Positions 48,703-58,192 are shown, numbered from the stretch's first letter. The stretch: DNA of 64,000 bases from Pseudomonas hydrolytica (GCF_021495345.1 NZ_CP099397.1:1054001-1118000); one strand, 5' to 3'. The notes: generated by a model not told the origin, from the letters alone. Translations and numbers: made by a program.

Positions 48703-49806
48703 ATGAAAAGTCCCGCACAGGTGGTGGTAGTGGGAGGCGGAGCACTGGGAATGCTTTCTGCCTTGCTGTTGGCAGAGGCAGGGCAACAGCTTGTGCTGCT
48801 CGAGGCGCGAGGCACAGGCAGCGAATCCTCCTGGGCCGGCGGTGGCATTGTTTCGCCGCTCTATCCGTGGCGCTACAGCGCGGCGGTGACGGCGTTGGCG
48901 CATTGGTCGCAGGATTTCTATCCCGGTTTTGCGCGGCAGATGTGGGAAGACACTGGCGTCGATCCCCAGGTGCATGTCACCGGGTTATATTGGCTGGATC
49001 TCGATGACGAGGCCGAGGCGCTGGCTTGGGCGGCGCGTGAGGGGCGGGTTTTGCGTGGCATCGACATGGCCAGCGTGCATGAGCAGGTGCCGGTACTGGG
49101 TGAAGGTTTTACCCGCGCCATTCATATGCCGGATGTGGCCAACGTGCGCAACCCGCGGCTGGTCAAGGCGCTGAGGGCGGCGTTGGCTGCCATGCCCAAC
49201 GTGGAGCTGCGTGAGCATTGTCCGGTCACCGGGTTCATTCAGGAGGATGGGCAGATTCGCGGTGTAATCACCAGCGATGGCGAGGTGCGTGCCGAGCGCG
49301 TGGTGCTGGCAGCCGGTGCCTGGAGTGGCGAGATGCTCAGGACGCTTGGCCTGGAGTTGCCGGTCGAGCCGGTGAAGGGGCAGATGATCCTCTACAAGTG
49401 CGCCGAGAATTTTCTGCCGAGCATGGTGCTGGCCAGGGGACGTTATGCGATTCCGCGGCGAGATGGGCATATCCTGATCGGCAGTACGCTGGAGTACGCC
49501 GGCTTCGACAAGACGCCGACCGATGGCGCGCTGGAGAGCCTCAAGGCTTCCGCCGAAGAGCTGCTGCCGGCGCTGAAGGATGCCGAGGTGGTGGGGCACT
49601 GGGCGGGATTGCGGCCGGGCTCACCGCAGGGCATTCCCTTTATCGGGGAGGTGCCTTCGCATCCGGGCTTGTGGCTCAACTGCGGGCACTTTCGCAACGG
49701 CCTGGTGCTTGCACCTGCGTCCTGCCGGTTGCTGACCGACCTGCTGCTTGGGCGCGAGCCGATCATCGATCCGGCGCCCTATGCGCCAGCGGGGCGGTTG
49801 GGCTGA
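48703..49806 (+). CDS. thiO: Glycine oxidase ThiO (FAD-dependent)
   Basis: 367 residues. It oxidises glycine to iminoacetate for the thiazole ring of thiamine. The N-terminal FAD site is VVVVGGGALGMLSALLLAEAG; SSWAGGGIVSPLYPW and the C-terminal GHFRNGLVLAP are typical of ThiO. Composition returns to GC-rich here after the pilin operon. Divergent from fimT and convergent with pilR. Confidence 0.93.
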   Translation: MKSPAQVVVVGGGALGMLSALLLAEAGQQLVLLEARGTGSESSWAGGGIVSPLYPWRYSAAVTALAHWSQDFYPGFARQMWEDTGVDPQVHVTGLYWLDLDDEAEALAWAAREGRVLRGIDMASVHEQVPVLGEGFTRAIHMPDVANVRNPRLVKALRAALAAMPNVELREHCPVTGFIQEDGQIRGVITSDGEVRAERVVLAAGAWSGEMLRTLGLELPVEPVKGQMILYKCAENFLPSMVLARGRYAIPRRDGHILIGSTLEYAGFDKTPTDGALESLKASAEELLPALKDAEVVGHWAGLRPGSPQGIPFIGEVPSHPGLWLNCGHFRNGLVLAPASCRLLTDLLLGREPIIDPAPYAPAGRLG

Positions 49807-49816
49807 GTGGGCGGAA

Positions 49817-49839
49817 GGTGCGCGCGTGGCGCACCCTCC
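49817..49839. repeat. REP-like GTGCGC repeat
   Basis: GGTGCGCGCGTGGCGCACCC lies between convergent thiO and pilR; same family as those at 4925, 30432 and 34898. Confidence 0.6.
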
Positions 49840-49867
49840 GCATGCAGGCCCACGGTAGGGGCGCTGC

Positions 49868-51208
49868 TTAGTCGATCCCCAGCTTCTTCAATCGATAGCG
49901 CATCGAGCGGAAGGTCAGGCCCAGGCGCTGGGCCGCCGCCGTGCGGTTCCAACGGGTTTCTTCGAGCGCCTGCATGATAAGTTTGCGTTCGATGCCTTCG
50001 AGATAGTCTTCCAGATTGTCGATCAGCGCCAGGCTGGCCTCGCCGGTTTCGCCGCTGGGGCCGCTCGCATCGGCCAGGCGTAGGTCGGCGGGGCTGATCT
50101 GGTCGTCCTCGCACAGGGTGTAGGCGCGTTCGAGCATGTTCTCCAGCTCGCGCACGTTGCCCGGGAAGCGATAGTTCTTCAGTTTCTCCAGCGCTTCGGG
50201 CTGCAGCTTGGCGGCGCTCAGACCGCTACCCTCGGCCAGGCGGGCGAGCATGACCTCGGCCAGTTGGGCGATGTCCTCGCGGCGTTCGCGCAGCGGTGGC
50301 ACGCGCAGTTCGATGACGTTGAGGCGGTAGTAGAGGTCCTGGCGGAAGCGCCCGGCGGCCACCTCGGCGGCCAAATCCTTGTGGGTGGCGCAGAGGATGC
50401 GCACATCGACCACCACTTCCTGCTGACCACCGACGGCGCGTACGGCCTTTTCCTGAATGGCGCGCAGCAGCTTGACCTGCATCGGCAGCGGCAGGTCGGC
50501 CACTTCGTCGAGGAACAGGGTGCCGCCGTTGGCAGCCTGGAACAGGCCCTGCTTGTCCTCGATGGCCCCGGTGAAGCTGCCTTTCTTGTGGCCGAAGAAC
50601 TCGCTCTCCATCAGCTCCGAAGGGATGGCGCCGCAGTTGACCGGGACGAACGGCTGTTCGGCGCGCGGGCCCTGCTCGTGGATCAGACGCGCCACCAGTT
50701 CCTTGCCGCTGCCGGACTCGCCGCTGATATACACCGGCGCCTGGCTGCGGGCGAGCTTCTGGATCTGCTTGCGCAGTGCCTTCATCGGCGGCGAGTCGCC
50801 GAGCAGGCGGTTGTCCACCGGAGCGCCTTCGCCCTCGGGGGAGCGGATGCGCAGGGCCGTGGCGACCAGCTCGCGCAGGCGGCCGAGGTCCACCGGCTTG
50901 GTGACGAAATCGAAGGCGCCGGCCTTGAGCGCATTGATCGCGGTATCCAGGCTGCCGTAGGCGGTGATCATTGCCACCGGTACCTGCGGGTGGCGCTGTT
51001 GGATGTGTTGCACCAGGTCGAGGCCTGTGCCGTCGGGCAGGCGCATGTCGGTCAGGCACAGGTCGAACGGCTCGCGGGCCAGCCATTCGCGCGCTTCCTT
51101 GACGTTGCGTGCGCTGCGCGTGTCCAGCTTCATCCGGCCGAGGGTGATTTCCAGCAGTTCGCGGATGTCCGGTTCGTCGTCGACGATCAAGGCTCTCTGG
51201 CGGGTCAT
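49868..51208 (-). CDS. pilR: Sigma-54 response regulator PilR
   Basis: 446 residues from ATG 51208. Receiver with phospho-Asp54 (CLTDMRLP), AAA+ domain with Walker A GESGSGKE, the sigma-54 contact loop GSFTGA (Ser variant of GAFTGA), Walker B GGTLFLDE, and a Fis-type HTH at the end (RTAAAQRLGLTFRSMRYRLKK). It activates pilA from a -24/-12 promoter. It starts 2 bases after the pilS stop. Confidence 0.96.
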   Translation of the reverse strand: MTRQRALIVDDEPDIRELLEITLGRMKLDTRSARNVKEAREWLAREPFDLCLTDMRLPDGTGLDLVQHIQQRHPQVPVAMITAYGSLDTAINALKAGAFDFVTKPVDLGRLRELVATALRIRSPEGEGAPVDNRLLGDSPPMKALRKQIQKLARSQAPVYISGESGSGKELVARLIHEQGPRAEQPFVPVNCGAIPSELMESEFFGHKKGSFTGAIEDKQGLFQAANGGTLFLDEVADLPLPMQVKLLRAIQEKAVRAVGGQQEVVVDVRILCATHKDLAAEVAAGRFRQDLYYRLNVIELRVPPLRERREDIAQLAEVMLARLAEGSGLSAAKLQPEALEKLKNYRFPGNVRELENMLERAYTLCEDDQISPADLRLADASGPSGETGEASLALIDNLEDYLEGIERKLIMQALEETRWNRTAAAQRLGLTFRSMRYRLKKLGID

Positions 51209-51210
51209 GG

Positions 51211-52803
51211 TCAGCTCAGTTTGCGCGGATGGGCAAAGGTGATGCGGAAGCAGCTGCCGCCCCCTTCGCGTGGTTTGTAGTCGAGACGCGCCTGGTTGCC
51301 CTGGCACAGCTCGCGGGAAATATACAGGCCGAGGCCGGTGCCCTTGTTCTCGGTGGTGTAGAAGGGCTCGAAGATGTGCTGCTCCTGCTCGGGCGGCACG
51401 CCTGGGCCGTCGTCGAGGATTTCCAGCACCGGCAGGTCGCTGCTTGGGTCCCGGAACAGGCGTAGCCAGACCTGGCCGATCCTGTGCTGCTTGGCACTAT
51501 AGCGCAGGCCGTTCTGCACCAGATTGGTCAGCACCTGGGTCAGCTGGTGTGGGTCCATGCGTGTCTGCAGGCTGCCGCCCTGGGTCTCCAGATGGATCTG
51601 CCGATCAGCCGGTGCGGAGCTGCGAAACTCGCTGGCGAAGCGGTGCAGCCAGTATTTCAGGTCGAGCAACTGCGGTTCGGCCTGGCGTCTGCGCGACAGT
51701 TGCAGCACGTTCTCGATCACCAGATTCATGCGTTTGGAGTGATCCTGGATGATCTGCGCCAGACGCTGGTCCGGCCCCTGCAGATCCTCCGACTCCTGCA
51801 GCAGCTGGGCGGCGTGGCTGATGGCGCCCAGCGGGTTGCGGATCTCGTGGGCGATGCCGGCGGTCAGTCGGCCGAGCGAGGCGAGCTTGAGCTGCTGAGC
51901 CTGCTGGGCGATCTGCGAGATGTCGTCGAGAAACACCAGGGTGTGCTGCTCGTCGCCGCGTTGCAGGGAAATGAAGCTGGGCTGCAGCACCGGGCCGTCC
52001 ACCTGAGCCTGCAGGCTGTCGGGGCGCAGGGTGGGGTTGTGTAGCCACTGCTGCAGGCGTTTCACCAGTTCCGGGCAGTGCGGGTCGATGATCTTGCCGG
52101 CCAGCTCGCCGCGCCCCAGCAACTGGGTGGCGCCCTGGTTGGCCAGTAGCACGCGGTGCTGGGTGTCCAGCACCAGGATGCCGGTACGCATGCGCTGCAG
52201 GATCTGGGCATTGAGCTCTTCCAGATTGGCCACATCGGCGGCGCGCTGTTCGGCGAGGCTTTCGCTGACCTGCAGGCGGCGAGTGATGCCCTGAATGAAC
52301 AGTGCGCCGGCGAAGCACAGCGCACCCAGCGCGCCCGCCTGAACGTATTGGGCGGCAGCAGCGGGGCGGCTGAGGCTGAGATAGAAGGTCAGATAGATCA
52401 GCGCCATCGCGGCAATGGCGGCGATCAGCAGGCCGATACGGCCGCGCAGCAGGATGTTGGCGATGGCCACGGCCACCACCAGCAGGTTGCCGATGCCGCT
52501 GGGAGTGCCTCCTGCCGCGTAGAACAGCGCGGAGAGAAAGATCACATCCACCAGCGCCAGGCTGAACAGCTGCATCAGATGCTTGGGTTTCTGCACCAGC
52601 ACGGCGATGAAGATGTTCAGGATCAGGTAGGCCCAGCTGCCGCTGCGGAACAGGTCGATATGCACGACATCGAGCAACTGCTCGTCGAGATTGCTGGAGA
52701 TCAGCAGGATCAGCGCCAGACCGATGCTCAGGCGATAGAAGTGATAGAGCCTGAGGATGCGTCGGCCTGGCGTGCTGCCGAGGGTGCTGGCGTCAGCGAT
52801 CAC
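51211..52803 (-). CDS. pilS: Sensor histidine kinase PilS
   Basis: 530 residues. Six membrane segments (about 25-185), PAS domain (about 205-300), HisKA with His319 in GIAHEIRNPLGA, and HATPase with NGLRYS, DDGPGV and GTGLGL. It senses pilin level in the inner membrane and controls PilR. The start is GTG 52803, overlapping the previous gene by 11 bases; no better downstream start precedes the conserved RRILRLYHFYRLSIGL. Confidence 0.95.
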   Translation of the reverse strand: MIADASTLGSTPGRRILRLYHFYRLSIGLALILLISSNLDEQLLDVVHIDLFRSGSWAYLILNIFIAVLVQKPKHLMQLFSLALVDVIFLSALFYAAGGTPSGIGNLLVVAVAIANILLRGRIGLLIAAIAAMALIYLTFYLSLSRPAAAAQYVQAGALGALCFAGALFIQGITRRLQVSESLAEQRAADVANLEELNAQILQRMRTGILVLDTQHRVLLANQGATQLLGRGELAGKIIDPHCPELVKRLQQWLHNPTLRPDSLQAQVDGPVLQPSFISLQRGDEQHTLVFLDDISQIAQQAQQLKLASLGRLTAGIAHEIRNPLGAISHAAQLLQESEDLQGPDQRLAQIIQDHSKRMNLVIENVLQLSRRRQAEPQLLDLKYWLHRFASEFRSSAPADRQIHLETQGGSLQTRMDPHQLTQVLTNLVQNGLRYSAKQHRIGQVWLRLFRDPSSDLPVLEILDDGPGVPPEQEQHIFEPFYTTENKGTGLGLYISRELCQGNQARLDYKPREGGGSCFRITFAHPRKLS

Positions 52804-53035
52804 CGGTGTGTGGGCCCTGTTCGAGGTGAGCCTGGCTGCAGTACCAGCGCTGGTCCTGGCTCAGTGCCTGGCTTTGCGGCACATGCACGCCGCAATGGGC
52901 GCAACGCACCATGGGGGCCGCGGTGTGCTTGTCCTCGCTTGGGCGAGGGCGCTTGGGTTGGCCGATGAAGCGGCGCCAGATCCAGATCGCGGCGAAGATC
53001 ACGGCGACCCAGAACAGCAGGCGGAACAGGCCCAT
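52793..53035 (-). CDS. Small membrane protein with zinc-ribbon-like tail (PP0621 family)
   Basis: 80 residues. One N-terminal membrane segment (LFRLLFWVAVIFAAIWIW), a basic linker, then a CAHCGVHVP ... YCSQAHLEQG segment with three cysteines and two histidines, likely a zinc site. Proteins like this sit upstream of pilS in pseudomonads. It overlaps the pilS start, so the two are co-translated. Function unknown; a partner of PilS is a reasonable guess from position only. Confidence 0.8.
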   Translation of the reverse strand: MGLFRLLFWVAVIFAAIWIWRRFIGQPKRPRPSEDKHTAAPMVRCAHCGVHVPQSQALSQDQRWYCSQAHLEQGPHTGDR

Positions 53036-53205
53036 GGTGTGCCCTTTTATCTGTTATCCGGTTGAAGCCGGCAGTTTAGCCAAGCTGTGACCATCGGCAC
53101 AGGGGGCTGATGGCAGGCTGTGAGCTGTTTCCGCGCGGCGAAAGCGGGTGTGGAAGGGCGTTCGGCGTCGCCTGACCAGGACCGGCTGGGAATGGGGGCG
53201 ACAAA

Positions 53206-53236
53206 AAAGGGAGGCCGTGGCCTCCCTTTTCGCTGC
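53206..53236 (-). terminator. bamD terminator
   Basis: AAAAGGGAGGCC and GGCCTCCCTTTT pair around a short loop, 11 bases after the bamD stop, with T/A tracts on both sides. Confidence 0.9.
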
Positions 53237-53246
53237 GACGCGTCGG

Positions 53247-54239
53247 TCAGTCGAACAGGCCGAAGGTCAGGTAGCTCCAGATCGAACGCTTCTTGGCGGT
53301 TTCGCCGGTCTTGGCGTCCTGCTGCAGTTCGGCCGGGATCTGCTGCTCGGCGTCCTCGTACTGGCGGATCACGTCCTGGCTGGCGCGGGTTTCACCCGGC
53401 GGCAGCGGCGTGTCGGTTTCGATCAGGCCGAGGGTGGCCTTGGCCAGCCAGGAGCGGCCGTCGGCTTCTTCCTCGCGCGGCACGAACTGGCCGTTCTCCA
53501 GGCTTGGGTGATCCGGGTAGTTGAGCTTGAGGGTTTCCAGGCTGGTGGCGGCCAGATCGTTCAGGGCCAGGCGCTGATAGGCTTCGGTCATGATCGCCAG
53601 GCCGTCGCCCACGGCGGGGGTTTCCTGGAAGTTCTCCACCACGTAGCGACCGCGGTTGGCGGCGGCGACATAGGCCTGACGCTTGAGGTAGTAGTGACCG
53701 ACATGGACCTCGTAGGCAGCCAGCAGGTTGCGCAGGTAGATCATGCGCTGCTTGGCGTCCGGGGCGTAACGGCTGGTCGGGTAGCGGCTGGTGAGCTGAG
53801 CGAACTCGTTGTAGGAGTCGCGGGCGGCGCCCGGGTCACGCTTGGTCATGTCCAGCGGCAGGAAGCGCGCCAGCAGGCCGCGGTCCTGGTCGAAGGAGGC
53901 CAGGCCCTTGAGGTAATAGGCGTAGTCGACGTTGGCATGCTGCGGGTGCAGACGAATGAAACGCTCGGCCGAGGACTTGGCGGCTTCCGGCTCGACGTTC
54001 TTGTAGTAGGCGTAGATCAGCTCGAGCTGCGCCTGCTCGGCGTAACGGCCGAAGGGGTAGCGCGACTCCAGCGCCTTGAGCTTGGCGATGGCCTGGGTAT
54101 AGCTGCGGTTGTCCAGGTCGGCCTGGGCCTGCCGGTACAGCTCCACCTCGCTCAGGTTTTCGTCGACCTCCGGCTGCTTCGAGGAGCAGGCGGCGGTGAG
54201 GGCGAGGATGGCGATCAGCAGCAGGTGTTTCACTTGCAT
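53247..54239 (-). CDS. bamD: Outer-membrane assembly lipoprotein BamD (ComL)
   Basis: 330 residues. Signal peptide with lipobox LTAAC, lipidated Cys18. Then TPR repeats ([30 protein letters not shown] and following) that hold BamA and substrate barrels. The tail after about 250 is longer than in E. coli (245 residues), as in other pseudomonads. Essential part of the BAM complex. Divergent from rluD. Confidence 0.95.
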   Translation of the reverse strand: MQVKHLLLIAILALTAACSSKQPEVDENLSEVELYRQAQADLDNRSYTQAIAKLKALESRYPFGRYAEQAQLELIYAYYKNVEPEAAKSSAERFIRLHPQHANVDYAYYLKGLASFDQDRGLLARFLPLDMTKRDPGAARDSYNEFAQLTSRYPTSRYAPDAKQRMIYLRNLLAAYEVHVGHYYLKRQAYVAAANRGRYVVENFQETPAVGDGLAIMTEAYQRLALNDLAATSLETLKLNYPDHPSLENGQFVPREEEADGRSWLAKATLGLIETDTPLPPGETRASQDVIRQYEDAEQQIPAELQQDAKTGETAKKRSIWSYLTFGLFD

Positions 54240-54379
54240 GGCGGCTTGCGTCCCTGTGACGGCCGCGCGGCCGTCCTGTTATGATGAGCGCCCCCTGGAA
54301 CCCCCTGGGGCAAAGACGCCGTATTTAACCACAAGCCTGACGCCGAAACCAAAGGCCGGGCTCCCGCCCTTGCCCAAGA
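54240..54379. other. bamD upstream region
   Basis: Non-coding; should hold the bamD promoter on the reverse strand. No good consensus seen. The next 200 bases to rluD are the repeat described separately. Confidence 0.5.
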
Positions 54380-54574
54380 GCCTGTTCAAAGTTTCGCGAG
54401 CTAGAGCAATGCAAGGCAAAAACAGGCTAGGACGCGTAGTTTACGAGCTGTAAATGAGCATGACTCGCTTCGCTCGCCCCTTCGGGGCCGCACTGAAGTG
54501 CGTTAGCCGCAAGCGACTTTTCGAGCCTGTTTTTAACGCAGCAGGGCCGACGCGCAGCAGACCTTGAACTGGTT
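54380..54574. repeat. ~195-bp element with terminal inverted repeats upstream of rluD
   Basis: Ends CCTGTTCAAAGT (54381-54392) and ACCTTGAACTGG (54561-54572) are imperfect inverted repeats (10 of 12). Inside, AAAACAGGCT (54418-54427) and AGCCTGTTTTT (54525-54535) form a second inverted pair. The text CGAGCTGTAAATGAGCAT is one I recall from many Pseudomonas intergenic regions. No gene inside. It ends 6 bases before the rluD ATG, so it supplies the leader. Confidence 0.7.
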
Positions 54575-54580
54575 TTGAAG

Positions 54581-55555
54581 ATGACTTCCATAGACAAACA
54601 ATTGATCCAACTCCAGGCCATCGTCCCCTTCGAACAGGGCGGTCAGCGCCTCGACCAAGTGGCTGCGCAGCTGTTTGGCGAGTTTTCGCGCTCGCGCCTT
54701 TCCACCTGGATCAAGGACGGTCGCCTGACCGTCGACGGTGCCGTGGCGCGCCCGCGTGACACCGTGCATGCCGGCTCGACCCTGGTGCTCGATGCCGAGC
54801 AGGAAGCGCAGGGCGAGTGGGTGGCGCAGGACATCGAGCTGAACATCGTCTACGAGGACGAGCACCTGCTGGTGATCGACAAGCCGGCAGGCCTGGTCGT
54901 CCACCCAGCTGCCGGGCATGCCGATGGCACCTTGCTCAACGCCCTGCTGCATCACGTGCCGGACATCATCAATGTGCCGCGCGCCGGCATCGTGCATCGT
55001 CTGGACAAGGACACCACCGGCCTGATGGTGGTGGCCAAGACCCTGCAGGCGCAGACCAACCTGGTCGAGCAGCTGCAGAAGCGTAGCGTCAGCCGCATCT
55101 ACGAATGCATCTGCATCGGCGTGATCACCGCCGGCGGCACCATTGATGCGCCGATCGGCCGCAGCTCCAGCCAGCGTCAGCGCATGGCCGTGACCGATGG
55201 CGGCAAGCCGGCGATCAGTCACTACCGCGTGCTGGAACGCTACCGCTCGCACACCCATGTACGGGTCAAGCTGGAAACCGGGCGCACCCATCAGATTCGC
55301 GTGCACATGAGCCACGTCGGCTATCCGCTGGTGGGCGACCCGGTGTATGCCGGGCGCTTCCGCATTCCGCCGGCGGCCAGCCAGAGCCTGGTGCAGAGTC
55401 TCAAGGAGTTTCCACGCCAGGCCCTGCATGCGCGCTTCCTCGAGCTGGACCATCCGGCCACCGGCAAGCGCATGAAGTGGGAATCGCCGCTGCCGGATGA
55501 TCTGGTCTGGCTGCTGACCCTGCTGCGTCAGGATCGCGAGGCCTTCGTCGGGTGA
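54581..55555 (+). CDS. rluD: 23S rRNA pseudouridine synthase RluD
   Basis: 324 residues from ATG 54581. N-terminal S4 RNA-binding domain (RLDQVAAQLF ... STWIKDGRLTVDG), then the RluA-type catalytic domain with HRLDKDTTGLMV holding the catalytic Asp. It modifies helix 69 of 23S rRNA. Only a weak GAAG precedes the start. The stop overlaps the pgeF GTG start by 4 bases. Confidence 0.95.
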   Translation: MTSIDKQLIQLQAIVPFEQGGQRLDQVAAQLFGEFSRSRLSTWIKDGRLTVDGAVARPRDTVHAGSTLVLDAEQEAQGEWVAQDIELNIVYEDEHLLVIDKPAGLVVHPAAGHADGTLLNALLHHVPDIINVPRAGIVHRLDKDTTGLMVVAKTLQAQTNLVEQLQKRSVSRIYECICIGVITAGGTIDAPIGRSSSQRQRMAVTDGGKPAISHYRVLERYRSHTHVRVKLETGRTHQIRVHMSHVGYPLVGDPVYAGRFRIPPAASQSLVQSLKEFPRQALHARFLELDHPATGKRMKWESPLPDDLVWLLTLLRQDREAFVG

Positions 55556-56283
55556 GCGTGCATGACTGGCTGACGCCCGACTGGCCCGCGCCGGCCAACG
55601 TGCGTGCCTGCGTCACCACCCGCAGTGGCGGTGTCAGCGCGGCGCCGTTCGATACCTTCAACCTGGGCGATCACGTCGATGACGATCCAGCAGCCGTCGC
55701 GGCCAACCGCGCGCAGCTGGTCGAGGCCCTCGGTTGCCAGCCGGCCTGGCTGCGTCAGGTGCATGGCGTCGTGGTGGCCGAGGCCGACCCGGCTGTGGTC
55801 ATCGAGGCCGATGGCAACTGGACGGCCACACCCGGCATCGCCTGCACGGCGATGACCGCCGACTGCCTGCCAGCATTGTTCTGCGACCGTGCCGGCACCC
55901 GCGTGGCGGCAGCCCATGCCGGCTGGCGCGGGTTGGCCAGTGGCGTGCTGGAGGCGACCGTGAAGACGCTGGACGTGGCGCCGCAGGAGCTGCTGGTGTG
56001 GCTTGGCCCGGCCATCGGCCCGGCCGCCTTCGAAGTGGGTAGCGAGGTGCGCGAAGCCTTCGTGCACCAGCATGCCGAGGCGGCCGGCGCCTTCCTGCCC
56101 GGCGCCAAGGCCGGCAAGTTCATGGCCGATATCTACCAGCTGGCGCGCATTCGTCTGGCCGCCATCGGCGTGACTGCGGTCAGCGGTGGCGGGTTCTGCA
56201 CCTACAACGATCCGCGTTTCTACTCCTATCGCCGCAGCCCGCGTACCGGGCGCTTCGCCTCGCTGGTCTGGCTGCAGTCCTGA
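55552..56283 (+). CDS. pgeF: Peptidoglycan editing factor PgeF (YfiH / multicopper polyphenol oxidase family)
   Basis: 243 residues from GTG 55552, coupled to rluD (GTGA). Signature residues TADCLPALFCD and AAAHAGWRGLASGVLE give the Cys and two His of the zinc site. In E. coli the protein keeps wrong amino acids out of peptidoglycan stems; homologues (LACC1) act on purine nucleosides. In P. aeruginosa clpB follows; here a TetR gene follows instead. Confidence 0.92.
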   Translation: MSVHDWLTPDWPAPANVRACVTTRSGGVSAAPFDTFNLGDHVDDDPAAVAANRAQLVEALGCQPAWLRQVHGVVVAEADPAVVIEADGNWTATPGIACTAMTADCLPALFCDRAGTRVAAAHAGWRGLASGVLEATVKTLDVAPQELLVWLGPAIGPAAFEVGSEVREAFVHQHAEAAGAFLPGAKAGKFMADIYQLARIRLAAIGVTAVSGGGFCTYNDPRFYSYRRSPRTGRFASLVWLQS

Positions 56284-56356
56284 GGCAGCTGCTGCCTTGA
56301 TCCAGTGGAACGAGCTCCGTTCGCGAGCCCTGTAACCCAAAGGCTTCGCGAGCAGA

Positions 56357-56382
56357 GCCCGCACCTGCCTTTAGGTGCGGGC
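56357..56382 (+). terminator. Hairpin after pgeF
   Basis: GCCCGCACCT and AGGTGCGGGC pair perfectly around GCCTTT; the T-rich tail (GTGTGTTTT) is 10 bases away, so termination is likely but not classic. Confidence 0.6.
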
Positions 56383-56441
56383 ATCCGTCTCGTGTGTTTT
56401 GGTCCTTAATCACTCTCATCAATAGTGCTGTGCCGAGCGAG

Positions 56442-56453
56442 ACGACCGGTCAT
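56442..56453. promoter_or_regulatory. Candidate TetR operator
   Basis: ACGACCGGTCAT is a 12-base near-palindrome (core GACCGGTC perfect) just ahead of the TetR start, fitting autoregulation. Confidence 0.45.
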
Positions 56454-56465
56454 ATGCTCGGCGCC

Positions 56466-57056
56466 ATGAACAGCATTCGACTCGACAAGCGTGACCTGAT
56501 CCTGAGCAAGGGCTCGGCGGTGATGACCCGGCGCGGCTATCACGGCACCGGCGTGCTGGAAATCGTCCAGGCTGCCGGCATTCCCAAGGGCAGCTTCTAT
56601 CACTACTTCGCCAGCAAGGAAGACTTCGCCCTGCAGGCGCTGGCCTTCATCTATCGCCCGCGTCTGGAGCGTTACGCCCAGGCGTTGAGCAATGCCGCGC
56701 TGAGCCCGCGGGCGCGCATCCTGGCCTACTACCGCGACCTGCTGGCGCACTTCGCCCGCCAGGACACGCCGCAATATCACTGCTTCATCGGCAGCCTGAG
56801 TTTCGAGATGAGCGAGATGCTGCCGGCCATCGGCGCCGAGGTGGAGGCGATCCAGCAGGCCTCGGTGGACATCCTGCGCGACTGCCTGGAGCAGGCGCAG
56901 GCCGCCGGTGAACTGCCGGCCACCGAGGACTGCGGCAATCTCGCCACTTTCATCAGCGATGCTTGGCAGGGCGTGCTCGCCCGCCTCAAGGTGGGTCGCA
57001 ACCTGCAGCCGCTGGAAGCCTTCATTAACCGCCTGGAGCGTTTGCTGCAGGCCTGA
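56466..57056 (+). CDS. TetR family regulator (NemR/AcuR-like)
   Basis: 196 residues from ATG 56466 (56454 is an alternative). HTH: GYHGTGVLEIVQAAGIPKGSFYHYFASKEDF. The ligand domain has the conserved C..GSLSFEMSE segment (YHCFIGSLSFEM) seen in NemR-type sensors of reactive electrophiles; Cys in that segment could be the sensor. Located 23 bases before an Old Yellow Enzyme gene, which it probably controls. No clear ribosome site. Confidence 0.88.
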   Translation: MNSIRLDKRDLILSKGSAVMTRRGYHGTGVLEIVQAAGIPKGSFYHYFASKEDFALQALAFIYRPRLERYAQALSNAALSPRARILAYYRDLLAHFARQDTPQYHCFIGSLSFEMSEMLPAIGAEVEAIQQASVDILRDCLEQAQAAGELPATEDCGNLATFISDAWQGVLARLKVGRNLQPLEAFINRLERLLQA

Positions 57057-57079
57057 TCACCGTTCAACCCAGAGGAAAG

Positions 57080-58192
57080 ATGATGAGCGCCCCCGTACAA
57101 GCCCTGTTCGCCCCCTTCCGCCTCGGCAACCTGGAGCTGCCGACCCGTGTGGTCATGGCGCCCATGACCCGTTCCTTCTCGCCGGGTGGCGTCCCCAATG
57201 CCAAGGTCGTCGAGTACTACCGCCGTCGTGCGGCGGCGGGCGTGGGCCTGATCATCACCGAAGGCACCACGGTCGGGCACACGGCCGCCAACGGCTACCC
57301 GAACGTACCGCGTTTCCATGGCGAAGATGCCCTGGCCGGCTGGAAGCAGGTGGTCGATGCGGTGCATGCCGAAGGCGGCAAGATCGTTCCGCAGCTGTGG
57401 CACGTGGGTAACGTGCGCCGCCTGGGCACCGAGCCGGATGCCAGCGTGCCCGGTTATGGCCCGATGGAAAAACTCAAGGACGGTCAGGTGGTGGTGCACG
57501 GCATGACCCAGGCCGATATCGATGAGGTGATCGCCGCCTTCGCCCAGGCCGCACGCGACGCCAAGGCCATCGGCATGGACGGCGTGGAGATCCACGGCGC
57601 CCACGGCTACCTGATCGACCAGTTCTTCTGGGAAGGCAGCAACCAGCGCAGCGATCAGTACGGCGGTGACCTGGCGGCCCGTTCGCGTTTCGCCATCGAG
57701 CTGATCCAGGCGGTGCGCGCGGCGGTCGGCCCGGACTTCCCGATCATCCTGCGCTTCTCGCAGTGGAAGCAGCAGGACTACAGCGCGCGTCTGGTACAGA
57801 CCCCGGAGCAGCTGGAAGCCTTCCTCAAGCCGCTGTCCGAGGCCGGCGTGGACATCTTCCACTGCTCGACCCGCCGTTTCTGGGAGCCGGAATTCGAGGG
57901 CAGCGACCTCAACCTCGCCGGCTGGACGCGCAAGCTCACCGGCAAGCCGACCATCACCGTCGGCAGTGTCGGCCTGGATGGCGAGTTTCTGCAGTTCATG
58001 GTCAAGACCGACAAGGTGGCCGAGCCTGCCAGCATCGAGAATCTGCTCGAGCGCCTGAACAAGGAAGAGTTCGACCTGGTCGCCGTGGGCCGCGCGCTGC
58101 TGGTCGACCCGGACTGGGCGCTGAAGGTGCGTGAGGGGCGTGAGCAGGACATTCTGCCGTTCAGCCGCGATGCACTGATGCAACTGCATTGA
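57080..58192 (+). CDS. NADH:flavin oxidoreductase, Old Yellow Enzyme family (NemA-like)
   Basis: 370 residues, FMN-dependent TIM barrel. It reduces activated C=C bonds or nitro groups. APMTRSFSPGGVPN opens the barrel, HGAHGYLIDQFFW holds the substrate-binding His pair, NQRSDQYGGDLAARSRF and VAVGRALLVDPDW are family signatures. GAGGAAAG lies 4 bases before ATG 57080. With the TetR gene it forms a likely electrophile-response pair. Confidence 0.92.
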   Translation: MMSAPVQALFAPFRLGNLELPTRVVMAPMTRSFSPGGVPNAKVVEYYRRRAAAGVGLIITEGTTVGHTAANGYPNVPRFHGEDALAGWKQVVDAVHAEGGKIVPQLWHVGNVRRLGTEPDASVPGYGPMEKLKDGQVVVHGMTQADIDEVIAAFAQAARDAKAIGMDGVEIHGAHGYLIDQFFWEGSNQRSDQYGGDLAARSRFAIELIQAVRAAVGPDFPIILRFSQWKQQDYSARLVQTPEQLEAFLKPLSEAGVDIFHCSTRRFWEPEFEGSDLNLAGWTRKLTGKPTITVGSVGLDGEFLQFMVKTDKVAEPASIENLLERLNKEEFDLVAVGRALLVDPDWALKVREGREQDILPFSRDALMQLH

